Notes under the pieces: generated by a model | Told to the model about the DNA's origin: nothing | Database searches by the model: none | What the model saw: only the letters and a program-made list of their open reading frames with translations | Made by a program: the position numbers and the translations under genes | Shown here: piece after piece, positions 23,203 to 32,686 of the stretch | How positions within the stretch are numbered: the first letter of the stretch is position 1 | How the letters are laid out: every line of letters begins with the position of its first letter | DNA from: Marinicauda algicola | GTDB taxonomy: Bacteria; Pseudomonadota; Alphaproteobacteria; Caulobacterales; Maricaulaceae | NCBI RefSeq assembly: GCF_017161425.1 | Contig: NZ_CP071057.1 | Span: 2,605,501-2,669,500 of the forward strand | Direction: 5' to 3' | Length of the DNA: 64,000 nt

Positions 23203-25494
23203 ATGAGCGAGCGCAAATCGAGGATCGACGACGACGAGGCCCTCGCCTTCCACCGTTATCCCACGCCGGGCAAGATCGCGCTTCGTGCGACCAAGCCGAT
23301 GGCGACCCAGCGCGATCTCTCGCTCGCCTATTCGCCGGGCGTCGCCGCGCCGGTGCGCGCCATCGCGGAGAACCCCGACAGCGTCTACGACTACACGAGC
23401 AAGGGCAATTTCGTCGCCGTGATCTCCAACGGCACGGCCATTCTCGGGCTCGGCGATCTCGGCGCCCAGGCCTCCAAGCCGGTGATGGAAGGCAAGGCGG
23501 TGCTGTTCAAGCGCTTCGCCGATGTCGACGCCATCGACATCGAGGTGGAGGAGGACGATCCCGATGCCTTCGTGGAATGCGTTCGCCGCTTCGGGCGCAC
23601 GTTCGGCGGGATCAATCTGGAAGACATCAAGGGCCCGGACTGCTTCATCATCGAGCAGCGCCTGCGCGAGCTTCTCGACATTCCCGTCTTCCACGACGAC
23701 CAGCACGGCACGGCGATCATCAGCGCAGCCGGCATCATCAATGCCTGCGAGCTGACCGGGCGCGACATCGCCGATCTAACCGTCGTGGTGAACGGGGCCG
23801 GGGCGGCCGGGATCGCCGTGCTCGAACTCATCAAGGCGATGGGCGTCAAGCACGACAACGCGATCCTGTGCGACTCCAAGGGCGTGATCTACAAGGGCCG
23901 CACGCAAGGCATGAACCAGTGGAAGTCGGCCCACGCCGCCGACACCAAGGCGCGCACGCTCGCCGAGGCACTCGACGGGGCAGACTGCTTCATCGGGCTT
24001 TCGGTGAAGGGCGCGGTCGACAAGGCGATGGTGAAGTCCATGGCTGCCGATCCGATCATCTTCGCGATGGCCAATCCCGATCCGGAGATCACGCCGGAAG
24101 AGGTGCGCGAGGCGCGCTCCGACGCGATCATGGCCACCGGCCGGTCGGATTATCCCAACCAGGTCAACAACGTGCTGGGCTTTCCCTACATCTTCCGGGG
24201 AGCGCTCGACGTGCGCGCGCGCACCATCAACGAGGAGATGAAGATCGCCGCGGCCAACGCGCTCGCGGCGCTCGCGCGCGAGGACGTGCCCGACGAGGTC
24301 GCCGCCGCCTATCACGGCGCGCGGCCGACCTTCGGGCGCGACTACATCATCCCCGCCCCGTTCGATCCGCGCCTGATCAGCCATGTCCCGCCCTTCGTCG
24401 CGCAGGCGGCGATGGATTCGGGCGTGGCGAGGAAGCCGATTGCCGACATGGCCGCCTACAAGGCCGCGCTGGCGCGCCGGCTCGATCCGACCGCGGCGAT
24501 CCTGCAGTCGATCCAGGATCAGGTCCGCTCGGGACCGAGGAAGACCATCGTGTTCGCCGAAGGCGAGGAGCCGAGCGTCATCCGCGCCGCCTTCGCCTTC
24601 CAGAACCAGGAGCTGGGCGAGGCGATCCTGATCGGGCGCGAGGAGACGACGCGGGCGAACATGCGCCTCGTGGGCGTGCCGGAGGACGCGATCCGCATCG
24701 TCAATGCGCGCCTGTCCGACCGCAATGCGGACTATGGCGACTGGCTGCACGCGCGGCTGCAGCGCCAGGGCTATCTGAAGCGCGACGTGCAGCGCCTGGT
24801 GAACAACGACCGCAACGTGTTCGCCGCCTGCATGGTCGCGCGCGGCCAGGCGCACGGCATGGTCACCGGCGTGACGCGCAACTATGCGCAGGCGCTCGGC
24901 GACGTGCAGCTGGCGCTCGATCCCGCGCCGGGCGAGCGGGTGATGGGGATGAGCCTGGTGCTGAGCCGGGGCCGCACCCTGTTCATCGCCGACACGAACG
25001 TCACCGAGTTCCCGCCCGCAGAGGCGCTCGCCGACATGGCCTGCCAGGCCGCCGCGGCGGCGCGCCGCTTCGGGGTGGAGCCGCGCGTGGCGCTGCTGTC
25101 CTATTCCACCTTCGGCAATCCGGCCGGCGACCGGGCGGAGAAGATCCAGGAGGCCGTGCGCCTGCTCGACGCCCGCCAGCCCGATTTCGAGTACGAGGGC
25201 GAGATGAACGCCGACGTCGCGCTCGATCCCGACCACCGGCGCATCTATCCCTTCTCGCGCCTGTCCGGGCCTGCCAACGTGCTGATCATGCCGGCGATCC
25301 ACGCCGCCTCGATTTCCACCAAGCTGATGCGCGCGGCCGGCGGGGCGACCGTGCTCGGCCCGATGCTGCTGGGGCTCTCGCGCCCGGTGCAGATCGCCCG
25401 GCTCGGCGCGGGCGTCTCCGACATCATGACGCTGGCCGCGCTGGCCGCCCACGATCTGTCGGCGGAGGCGGAAGCAAACGGCGAGAAAGCCTAG
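23203..25494 (+). CDS. maeB: NADP-dependent malic enzyme with C-terminal phosphotransacetylase-like domain
   Basis: 763 residues, the length of the MaeB hybrid type. The N-terminal malic domain (YSPGVAAPVRAIAENP, GDLGAQASKPVMEGKAVLFKRFA), the NAD(P)-binding part (VVNGAGAAGIAVLELIKA) and a C-terminal phosphate acetyltransferase-like domain (about 430-760, with FAEGEEPSVIRAA and HGMVTGVTRNYAQALGD) follow one another. It decarboxylates malate to pyruvate. The PTA-like part is usually regulatory (acetyl-CoA-sensitive) rather than catalytic. The TAG stop overlaps the convergent ampG stop by four bases. Confidence 0.96.
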   Translation: MSERKSRIDDDEALAFHRYPTPGKIALRATKPMATQRDLSLAYSPGVAAPVRAIAENPDSVYDYTSKGNFVAVISNGTAILGLGDLGAQASKPVMEGKAVLFKRFADVDAIDIEVEEDDPDAFVECVRRFGRTFGGINLEDIKGPDCFIIEQRLRELLDIPVFHDDQHGTAIISAAGIINACELTGRDIADLTVVVNGAGAAGIAVLELIKAMGVKHDNAILCDSKGVIYKGRTQGMNQWKSAHAADTKARTLAEALDGADCFIGLSVKGAVDKAMVKSMAADPIIFAMANPDPEITPEEVREARSDAIMATGRSDYPNQVNNVLGFPYIFRGALDVRARTINEEMKIAAANALAALAREDVPDEVAAAYHGARPTFGRDYIIPAPFDPRLISHVPPFVAQAAMDSGVARKPIADMAAYKAALARRLDPTAAILQSIQDQVRSGPRKTIVFAEGEEPSVIRAAFAFQNQELGEAILIGREETTRANMRLVGVPEDAIRIVNARLSDRNADYGDWLHARLQRQGYLKRDVQRLVNNDRNVFAACMVARGQAHGMVTGVTRNYAQALGDVQLALDPAPGERVMGMSLVLSRGRTLFIADTNVTEFPPAEALADMACQAAAAARRFGVEPRVALLSYSTFGNPAGDRAEKIQEAVRLLDARQPDFEYEGEMNADVALDPDHRRIYPFSRLSGPANVLIMPAIHAASISTKLMRAAGGATVLGPMLLGLSRPVQIARLGAGVSDIMTLAALAAHDLSAEAEANGEKA

Positions 25495-26837
25495 GTCCTT
25501 GCCGCCTGGGGCTGCTGTTGCCTCGCCGTGCCCTTCGCCGCAGGCGAGCCGAACACCAGGATGATCGCCACGAGGATGGCGGCCGGGATCGCGTAGCTCG
25601 CCGTGATGAGGAAGAACGCCGTGTAGCCGACCGCATCGGCCATCAGCCCGGACCAGCCGGCGATGAACTTGTTGATGAAGGCGTAGAGCGAGGACAGCAG
25701 CGCGTACTGCGTCGCCGCATTTACCGGGTCGGTGAGCGAGGAGAGGTAGGCGATGAAGACCGTGCCCACGAAGCCGGCCGCGACATTGTCCGCGCTGATC
25801 ACCACCAGGAGCTGGAGATTGTCCTGCGCCGTGGCCTGCGAGGCGAGCAGGGCGAAGGCGCCGTTGGACAGGAAGGTGATCACCGCGCCCGCGATCATCG
25901 CCTGCAGCACGCCGAAGCGGAAGGCGATGAGCCCGCCGAGAAACCCGCCCGCTATGGTCGCGATCACGCCCGGACCGGCCTGGATGCCCCCGACGATCGA
26001 GCGCTCGAAGCCGATGTCGGAATAGAGCGGGCTGGCCATCACGCCCATTGTGAAGTCGGAGAGCCGGTAGAAGGCGACCAGCAGGAAGACCGGCACCAGC
26101 CAGGGCCCGAGGCGCACGACGAACTGCCTGAAGGGCTCGACGATCGCTTCCCCGATCCGCCCGGCGAGGCTCGTCGCCTGGCTGATGCGCTTCTTCACCG
26201 CGTGCTCGGGCTCGCGCATGAGGAGGACGAGCGCGCCGCAGACCGCCATCGCAGCGCCCATCACCGCGAAGGAGAGGTGCCAGCCGATATAGTCCGACAG
26301 TACGAGGCCGAAGCCCGAGGCCATGATCGCGAACCGGTAGCCGAGCACGTAGGCGGCGGCCATGTTGGCCTGTTCCTCGCGCGGCGCGGATTCGATGCGC
26401 CAGGCATCGATCGCGACATCGAGCGTGGCGCCGGAATAGGCGAGCAGGAAGGCGCCGGCCAGCGTGCCGAGAAGGTTGGTGGCCGGATCGGAGCCGGCGA
26501 TGACCAGGAGCCCGATCACCGTGCCGGCGATCGCGGTCATCATCCAGGACCTGCGCTGGCCGAACCGGGCGGTCAGCACGGGAAGCTTCAGCCGGTCGAC
26601 CGCCGGGGCCCACAGGAACTTGATCGTGTAGGCGAGCGTGATCCAGTACATGAAGCCGATCGTGGTGCGGTCGATGCCGGCATCGCGCAGCCAGTAGGAC
26701 AGCTTGGAGAACACCATCATCAGCGGCAGGCCGGACGCAAAGCCCAGGATCAGCATCGCCAGCATCAGCGGCTTGAGATAGACGCGCAGCGCCGCAAGCC
26801 AGCCGCGCTGGCGTTCCTCGAGCGTGGTTTCAGCCAT
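25491..26837 (-). CDS. ampG: AmpG-type muropeptide permease (MFS)
   Basis: 448 residues with 12-14 hydrophobic segments. The conserved AmpG/PAT N-terminus is clear: GFASGLPLMMVFSKLSYWLRDAG, then TTIGFMYWITLAYTIKFLWAPAVDR, then FGQRRSWM. The family imports GlcNAc-anhydro-muropeptides for murein recycling. No ampC or ampR gene is nearby, so a beta-lactamase link cannot be claimed. It follows the hybrid kinase gene on the same strand with only 23 bases between them. Confidence 0.88.
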   Translation of the reverse strand: MAETTLEERQRGWLAALRVYLKPLMLAMLILGFASGLPLMMVFSKLSYWLRDAGIDRTTIGFMYWITLAYTIKFLWAPAVDRLKLPVLTARFGQRRSWMMTAIAGTVIGLLVIAGSDPATNLLGTLAGAFLLAYSGATLDVAIDAWRIESAPREEQANMAAAYVLGYRFAIMASGFGLVLSDYIGWHLSFAVMGAAMAVCGALVLLMREPEHAVKKRISQATSLAGRIGEAIVEPFRQFVVRLGPWLVPVFLLVAFYRLSDFTMGVMASPLYSDIGFERSIVGGIQAGPGVIATIAGGFLGGLIAFRFGVLQAMIAGAVITFLSNGAFALLASQATAQDNLQLLVVISADNVAAGFVGTVFIAYLSSLTDPVNAATQYALLSSLYAFINKFIAGWSGLMADAVGYTAFFLITASYAIPAAILVAIILVFGSPAAKGTARQQQPQAART

Positions 26838-26860
26838 GCGGTTCGTCCTTCAGACCGGTC

Positions 26861-28738
26861 TTACCCGACCCTTGCGCGCTTCTCGCCTTTGCACAAGCGG
26901 GCGAGCGCGCCAGCGAGCTTTTCCGGGTCGAGGGGCTTGGACAGGAAGTCGTCCATACCGGCTGCAAGACAGGCGGCGCGGTCGGCCTCGGTGGCGTTGG
27001 CGGTAAGCGCGATGAGGGCGAGGGTTTCGCCGCCCGGCAGGGCGCGGATCGCGCGCGCCGCGCCGCGCCCGTCGAGCCTGGGCATGCGCAGGTCGAGCAG
27101 GACGGCGTCGAACGCGCCCGCCCGCACGGCGTCGACAGCCGCCTGGCCGTCCCCGACCCGGGTCACCCTGGCGCCGAGCCGGGCGAGTACGCGCTCGCCG
27201 ATGAGGCCGTTGACCGGATCGTCTTCGGCCAGCAGGAGGTTCAACCCGTCGAGCGGGCCGGCCTGCGCCGGCGCAGGCGCGGCTTCGGGCCCGGCCTGGG
27301 TCTCGGGCGGCGCGGGTTGCGGGCCGCGCCGGGTCGCGTGCTCGGCGAGCGAGCGGGCGCGTACCGGCGCGACGAGCCAGCCGTCGATTCCGGGCGGGCG
27401 GCGGGCCTGGCTGAACAGGTCCTTGGTTCGCGGCTGGGCGAGGGCGAGGACGTGCAACGCGCCCTCCGGATTGACCAGCCCGCCCGCGCGATCGGCCCAG
27501 ACCTCGTCGAGCACGACGACGACATCGCCCCCCGCGGCGGCGATGACGCCGGCGATCTCGCCGACCTCGCGCGCGCATTTCACCGACGCGCCGAGGGCCT
27601 CGGCCTGGAGCCGCACGCCCTCGCGCTGGATGGGGCAGGGGCTCGCCACGACGAGCCGGCATCCGGCGAGCGGCCGGCCGGCGGGTTCGCCGGCATCCTC
27701 CCCCTCAAGCGGGAAGGCGAACCAGAACAGCGCGCCTTCGCCCGGTGTGGAGGTGAGGCCGACCTCCCCGCCCATCGCCTCGGCGAGCCGCTTGACCATG
27801 GCGAGGCCCAAGCCCGCGCCGGGGGCGGCGCTCTGCTCCGCCGCGCCGCGCTCGAAACGCTGGAACAGGCTCGCGCGATCGGCGCGCGAGATGCCGGGCC
27901 CGGTGTCCTTGACAGAGAGGCGCACGTGATCGCCGACGCGCTCGGCGCGGATCAGCACACCTCCGGTCTCGGTGAATTTCACGGCATTTCCGGCGAGGTT
28001 GAACAGAACCTGCTTCAGCCGGGCCGGGTCGGCTGTGATGAGGGGCGGGAGGTCGGCATCCACGGCATGGGCAAGCGAAAGCCGCTTCTCCGCCGCGCGC
28101 GTGGCCAGGAGTTCGCCGACCTCCTCCACGACCGCACGCAGGTCGGTCGGTTCGCGGCGCAGCTCCAGCTTGCCGGCCTCGAGGCGGGAGAGGTCGAGAA
28201 TGTCGTCGATCAGGGAGAGGGCGTGTTCCCCGCTCGACATGATGGCGTCGAGATAGGCCGCCTGGTCGGGAGCGAGCGGGGTCTGCTTCAGGAGCCGCGC
28301 CGAGCCGAGCGTGCCCGACAGCGGCGTGCGCAGCTCATGGGTGACCGCCGCGAAGAAGACCGACTTGCCGCTCGCTGCTTCCGACAGCGCGGCGCGCGAG
28401 CGGCGCTCCTCGGTGACGTCGCGCCCCACCGAGACCGAGCCGCCGCCTGGCAGCGGGGTCTCGGCCCACTCGATGAAGGCCGCGCCCGAGCGCGTCGACA
28501 TCGCGACATCGTAGCGCCGGCCCGCCCCGTCCTCGCCGAACTCGGGCGCGACGTCGAACCAGCGCCCGATCCAGTCCTGCGGCTCTCCGCCGAACGCCTT
28601 CAGGAAGCCGGCATTGACGTCGCTCACCCGCCCGGAGGCGTCGCGCACCATGACCAGCGCATCCATCGCGTCGAACACGGCGCGAAGGCCGGCTTCGGCG
28701 CTGGCCGATGATTGCCCGGGATGAGACTCGTCACGCAT
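26861..28738 (-). CDS. Hybrid sensor histidine kinase (PAS-HisKA-HATPase-REC-like-REC)
   Basis: 625 residues, no membrane segment, so probably cytoplasmic. A PAS-like domain (about 15-110) precedes HisKA with His134 (FFAAVTHELRTPL) and a HATPase_c domain with N box (LFNLAGNAVKFTETGG), G1 (DTGPGIS) and G2 (GAGLGLAMVK). Residues about 360-470 look like a degenerate receiver lacking the phospho-Asp (CRLVVASPCPIQREGVRLQA). A complete receiver follows at about 500-620 with Asp549 (AVLLDLRMP) and a conserved Lys (FLSKPLD). The signal is unknown. It is upstream of ampG on the same strand and divergent from the peptidase. Confidence 0.93.
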   Translation of the reverse strand: MRDESHPGQSSASAEAGLRAVFDAMDALVMVRDASGRVSDVNAGFLKAFGGEPQDWIGRWFDVAPEFGEDGAGRRYDVAMSTRSGAAFIEWAETPLPGGGSVSVGRDVTEERRSRAALSEAASGKSVFFAAVTHELRTPLSGTLGSARLLKQTPLAPDQAAYLDAIMSSGEHALSLIDDILDLSRLEAGKLELRREPTDLRAVVEEVGELLATRAAEKRLSLAHAVDADLPPLITADPARLKQVLFNLAGNAVKFTETGGVLIRAERVGDHVRLSVKDTGPGISRADRASLFQRFERGAAEQSAAPGAGLGLAMVKRLAEAMGGEVGLTSTPGEGALFWFAFPLEGEDAGEPAGRPLAGCRLVVASPCPIQREGVRLQAEALGASVKCAREVGEIAGVIAAAGGDVVVVLDEVWADRAGGLVNPEGALHVLALAQPRTKDLFSQARRPPGIDGWLVAPVRARSLAEHATRRGPQPAPPETQAGPEAAPAPAQAGPLDGLNLLLAEDDPVNGLIGERVLARLGARVTRVGDGQAAVDAVRAGAFDAVLLDLRMPRLDGRGAARAIRALPGGETLALIALTANATEADRAACLAAGMDDFLSKPLDPEKLAGALARLCKGEKRARVG

Positions 28739-28856
28739 GCTCTCCTGATAGCGCGCGCCGCGTTAAGGAAAGCCTGAAAACCGCCCCGCAGCTGCCGTGC
28801 TTGACCTTGCCGCCCTCGCCGAGATGATGCGGGGCAACGAAGAACGGGAGAAGGCC

Positions 28857-30227
28857 ATGATCCGCACCGCGCTCGCCCTCACGCTTGCCGCCGCCGCACC
28901 TGCGCTTGCCCAGGAGGCGCCGCCGCCGGGCGAGGTGATGAGGATCTACGATATCGTCGATGCGGTCTCGTCGGCGCGCATCGAGGCCGACATCCGCACG
29001 CTCGCAGGGTTCGGGACGCGCCACACCGCGTCGCAGACGGAGTCCGAGACACGCGGGATCGGCGCGGCGCGGCGCTGGATCCATGAGGAGTTCGAGCGCA
29101 TCTCGGCCGCGTGCGGCGGCTGCCTTGAGGTGGTCTATGTCTCCGAGACGATCTCCGGCGAGCGCCGCATTCCCGATCCGGTCGAGGTGGTCTCGGTGAT
29201 CGCGATCCAGCGTGGCACGCTCGACCCGGACCGCGTGGTGATGATGAGCGGGGATATCGACAGCCGCGCCAGCGACGTCATGGATGCCGGGGTCGATGCG
29301 CCCGGCGCCAACGACAATGCCTCGGGCGTCGCCGGCGCGCTGGAGGCCGCGCGCGTGCTCTCGCAGCACGAGTTCGCCGGGACCATCGTCTACGCCGCGC
29401 TGGCCGGCGAGGAGCAGGGCCTGTATGGCGGGGAGATTCTCGCACGCCATGCGCTGGAGCGGGGGTGGCGCGTCAAGGCGGTGCTCAACAACGACATGAT
29501 CGGAAACATCGCCGGGATCGACGGCGTGATCGACAACAGCTCGATCCGGGTCTTCTCCGAGGGCACGCGGGCCGACGAGACGCCTGAGGAGGCGCGCATC
29601 CGCCGCTTCACCGGCGGGGAGGTGGACTCCCCCTCGCGCAACCTTGCCCGGTATATCGATCGGGTCGCGGACCAGTATGTGCGCAATCTCGACGTCATGA
29701 TGGTGTACCGGCTCGACCGCTTCGGCCGCGGCGGCCATCATCGCCCGTTCAACGAGGCTGGCATGCCCGGTGTACGCCTGATGGAGACCCACGAGCACTA
29801 TGACCGCCAGCACCAGGACGTGCGCATCGAGGACGGGCGCCATTTCGGCGACACGGTCGAATTCGTCGATTTCGACTATGCCGCGAAGGCGACCGGCCTG
29901 AACGCGGCGACGCTGGCCCTTCTGGCCGGGGCCCCGCCGATTCCGGCCGAGGTGACGATCGAGGGCGCAGTGAGCCCGGACACGACGCTGAGCTGGTCGG
30001 TGCCGCAGGGCGAGGCGGCCGGGAACCTCGCCGGCTACCGGGTGCACTGGCGGCTGACCGACGCACCGCAATGGACCCACAGCCGCTGGGTCGGGATGAC
30101 GGATCGCGTCACGCTCGAGAACCTCGTCATCGACAATTACTTCTTCGGCGTCTCGGCGGTGGCCGGGGACGGCTCGCCGACGCCGATCGTCTTCCCCGGA
30201 CCGGCGGGCGATTTCGGCGGATATTAA
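28857..30227 (+). CDS. Secreted M28-family metallopeptidase with C-terminal FnIII-like domain
   Basis: 456 residues from the ATG at 28857 (GGAGAAGG upstream). This start gives a clean signal peptide (LALTLAAAAPALA-QE). The M28 aminopeptidase core shows DSRASD, PGANDNASG, AGEEQGLYG and NNDMIGN, with a terminal HEHYDRQHQ stretch supplying His. The position usually occupied by the first zinc-binding His (H-x-D) reads G-D-I-D here. Residues about 365-456 resemble a fibronectin type III domain (LSWSVPQGE, YRVHWRLTD). It is probably periplasmic or secreted. The TAA stop overlaps the stop of comM by four bases. Confidence 0.88.
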   Translation: MIRTALALTLAAAAPALAQEAPPPGEVMRIYDIVDAVSSARIEADIRTLAGFGTRHTASQTESETRGIGAARRWIHEEFERISAACGGCLEVVYVSETISGERRIPDPVEVVSVIAIQRGTLDPDRVVMMSGDIDSRASDVMDAGVDAPGANDNASGVAGALEAARVLSQHEFAGTIVYAALAGEEQGLYGGEILARHALERGWRVKAVLNNDMIGNIAGIDGVIDNSSIRVFSEGTRADETPEEARIRRFTGGEVDSPSRNLARYIDRVADQYVRNLDVMMVYRLDRFGRGGHHRPFNEAGMPGVRLMETHEHYDRQHQDVRIEDGRHFGDTVEFVDFDYAAKATGLNAATLALLAGAPPIPAEVTIEGAVSPDTTLSWSVPQGEAAGNLAGYRVHWRLTDAPQWTHSRWVGMTDRVTLENLVIDNYFFGVSAVAGDGSPTPIVFPGPAGDFGGY

Positions 30228-31771
30228 ACCCCGGGGGCGTTCGCGCCGGCGCGCAGGCCGGGCCGGGAGACGGTCTGGCCCGTGGTGCGCACGCGTCTCG
30301 CGCTCAGCGCCTCGGCGATGTGAATCCGGCGTATCCCGTCCGCGCCGTCGAGATCGGCAATGGTGCGTGCGGTCCTGAGGATGCGGTGATAGCCCCGCGC
30401 GGTCAGGCCCATCGCCTCGGCAGCCTGGGCGAGCAGCGCCTTGCCCGGCGCCTCGGGGGCGCAGATGCGGTCGAGCGTGTCGCCGGACAGGCGGGCATTG
30501 AGCCCGCCGCGCGCCATCTGCACCTCGCGGGCGCGCGCCACGCGGGCGGCGACCTCGCTTGTGCCTTCCGCGGCCGGAGGCAGGGCGAGGTCGGCCGGGG
30601 TGACGGGCGGCACGTCGATCTGCAGGTCGATCCGGTCCATCATCGGTCCGGAGACGCGCGCCTGGTAACCCTGCGCGCATTTCGGGCCGCGGGCGCACGC
30701 CTCCCCGTTCTCGCCTGCCCAGCCGCAGCGGCAGGGATTCATCGCCGCGATGAGCTGGAAGCGCGCGGGATAGACGACGCGGGCGTTGGCGCGCACCACC
30801 GCGATCTCGCCGGTCTCCAGAGGCTGGCGCAGGGAATCGAGCACCTGCGGGTGGAATTCGGGCAGCTCGTCCAGGAAGAGGACGCCGTGATGGGCGAGCG
30901 AGGCCTCGCCCGGCTTGATTCGCGTGCCCCCGCCGACCATCGCCGCCATCGAGGCGGAGTGGTGGGGGGCGCGCAGCGGCCGGGTGCGGCTGAGCTGGCC
31001 GCGCTCCAGAAGCCCCGCGACCGACTGGATCATCGACACCTCGAGCAGTTCGCCGGCGGTCAGCGGCGGCAGTAGGCCGGGCGCGCGCGAGGCGAGCATG
31101 GACTTGCCCGAGCCCGGCGGACCGACCATCAGGAGATTGTGCCCGCCGGCCATGGCGACCTCGAGCGCGCGCTTGGCCGTCTCCTGGCTGCGCACATCCT
31201 TGAGATCCTTCACGCCGGGCCCGTCGACGAGTTCGCCCGGCGCAGGGCGAGACAGCGCCTGCCCGCCGCGGAAGTGATTGACCAGCTGGATCAGAGAGCG
31301 CGGCGCGAGGATGGGCAGCTGCCCTCCGGCCCAGGCCGCTTCCGGCCCGCTGGCCTCGGCGCAGATGAAGCCGACATCGTGCTCGCTCGCCAGCATGGCG
31401 GCGGGCAGGGCGCCCGGACTCGGCGCGATCGAGCCGTCGAGGCCAAGCTCGCCCATGGCGAGGTGTTCCTCGCCGGCCTCGGGCGGCAGCACGCCGAGCG
31501 CGATCATCAGCCCGATGGCGACGGGCAGGTCGTAGTGGGCCCCCTCCTTCGGACGGTCGGCGGGGGCGAGATTGACGATCAGGCGCTGGCTGGGCAGGGC
31601 GAGGCCGATGGCGGCGAAGGCGGCGCGCACGCGCTCGCGGCTCTCGGCGACGGCCTTGTCTGCGAGGCCGACGATGTTGAAGGCGGGCTGCCCCCCGGCG
31701 ATCTGCACCTGGACATCGGTCCAGCGCGCCTCCGCGCCCTCGAAGCTCGCCGATGCCGTGCGCCCGCCCAT
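30224..31771 (-). CDS. comM: ComM/YifB-family AAA+ ATPase (Mg-chelatase-like)
   Basis: 515 residues from the ATG at 31771, which follows GGGAGG and matches the family N-terminus (ASFEGAEARWTDVQVQ); the open frame runs on to 31930 but is not conserved. An N-terminal Lon-protease-like fold (to about 175) is followed by an AAA+ module with Walker A GPPGSGKSMLASRAPG and Walker B (VLFLDELPEF), and by a C-terminal Mg_chelatase_C domain with Cys-rich insert (NPCRCGWAGENGEACARGPKC). ComM is a branch-migration helicase in natural transformation. Confidence 0.95.
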   Translation of the reverse strand: MGGRTASASFEGAEARWTDVQVQIAGGQPAFNIVGLADKAVAESRERVRAAFAAIGLALPSQRLIVNLAPADRPKEGAHYDLPVAIGLMIALGVLPPEAGEEHLAMGELGLDGSIAPSPGALPAAMLASEHDVGFICAEASGPEAAWAGGQLPILAPRSLIQLVNHFRGGQALSRPAPGELVDGPGVKDLKDVRSQETAKRALEVAMAGGHNLLMVGPPGSGKSMLASRAPGLLPPLTAGELLEVSMIQSVAGLLERGQLSRTRPLRAPHHSASMAAMVGGGTRIKPGEASLAHHGVLFLDELPEFHPQVLDSLRQPLETGEIAVVRANARVVYPARFQLIAAMNPCRCGWAGENGEACARGPKCAQGYQARVSGPMMDRIDLQIDVPPVTPADLALPPAAEGTSEVAARVARAREVQMARGGLNARLSGDTLDRICAPEAPGKALLAQAAEAMGLTARGYHRILRTARTIADLDGADGIRRIHIAEALSARRVRTTGQTVSRPGLRAGANAPGV

Positions 31772-31833
31772 ACCCGCCTCCCGGAGAATTCGTTCAGTGA
31801 GCGAATATCCGCCTTTATCCGTCCGCCACGATC

Positions 31834-31842
31834 TTATCCACA
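31834..31842 (+). promoter_or_regulatory. DnaA-box-like 9-mer upstream of comM
   Basis: TTATCCACA equals the consensus DnaA box. A one-mismatch copy (TTATCAACA, minus strand) is at 31933-31941. Both lie in the 234-base gap between comM and the BON-domain gene, which is less GC-rich than its surroundings. Confidence 0.4.
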
Positions 31843-32005
31843 GCACGCGGAAACAAGATCGATCAAACAGGGAACATTGTAAGAACGATTGGGGCGAAAG
31901 AGTCAAGCCACAGGCGAAATATTCCGGCAAGCTGTTGATAACGGCCCGGGATCTGCACCCTCAGCGGGCATGATCCGCGGGGGCGCGGAGAAAAGGCCCG
32001 GGTCG

Positions 32006-32602
32006 CTATCCGGCCGCAGGTACGTCGCACAGCTCGGCGCGGCGCTCGCCGCGCGGCTCCAGCACGGCGTCCTCTCCGGGCACGCGCACGAGGACCACGA
32101 CGCGTTCCACCCCCTCCACCAGCGAAGCATGGCGCGTGGCCCGCTCGCGCTCGCCGGCGCTGCGCGCGAAGCCGAGCAGGTAGACCACCCCGTCGCGGGT
32201 CTCGATGTTGAAGTTGACGCTGCGCACCTCGCGGTCGGCGAGCAGCCGGCCACGCACCTGCTGGGTGACGACCGCGTCGCGCGCGGTGTCTGCAGGACCG
32301 CGGGCGCGCGCGATCTCGATCTCGTTGACGACCGAGCGCACGGCGGGCGCCGACCAGGTCAGGCATTCGGCGTGCAGCTTGTCTTCCAGGCGCGGCGCGG
32401 TGCCCGAAAGCAGGGCGATGCCTTCGGTCACCTCCACGTCCACGCCTTCGAGCGCATACCCCTCCGAGCGCAGCATGGCGGACTTAATCTGCATGGAGGC
32501 GTTGAAGTCGTCGATGCCGCGTCCCAGCGAGCGTCCCGGCTGCAGGCTGGTGCAGGCCGAGACGGACAGGGCGCAGAGGGCGAGGAGGGCAAGGCGGACC
32601 AT
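32006..32602 (-). CDS. BON-domain lipoprotein
   Basis: 198 residues from the ATG at 32602, giving a short signal peptide ending in VSAC, a lipobox with the lipidated Cys near residue 17. Two BON domains follow (about 40-105 and 110-185). Each has the alternating hydrophobic pattern with a conserved Gly, seen in GYALEGVDVEVTEGIALLSGTA and VRSVNFNIETRDGVVYLLGFA. This resembles OsmY/DolP-type envelope proteins that bind phospholipid and help outer-membrane integrity. It lies 84 bases downstream of yraN on the same strand. Confidence 0.88.
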   Translation of the reverse strand: MVRLALLALCALSVSACTSLQPGRSLGRGIDDFNASMQIKSAMLRSEGYALEGVDVEVTEGIALLSGTAPRLEDKLHAECLTWSAPAVRSVVNEIEIARARGPADTARDAVVTQQVRGRLLADREVRSVNFNIETRDGVVYLLGFARSAGERERATRHASLVEGVERVVVLVRVPGEDAVLEPRGERRAELCDVPAAG

Positions 32603-32686
32603 GGCGGGCTCCGGAATTGTCGCGAGGGCGCGATCCTGACCGCGCCTTGCGGCGGGTTTACGGCGGCAGGGGTTAAGATTCGTCAA

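Noticed and set aside
23139-27929. 1596-codon plus-strand open frame
   Set aside because: It overlaps maeB in another frame and runs antisense through ampG and the kinase; no conserved motif, and the true genes explain the region.
31772-32005. Chromosomal replication origin
   Set aside because: Only one exact and one imperfect DnaA box; no cluster, no strongly AT-rich unwinding region and no origin-associated genes nearby.
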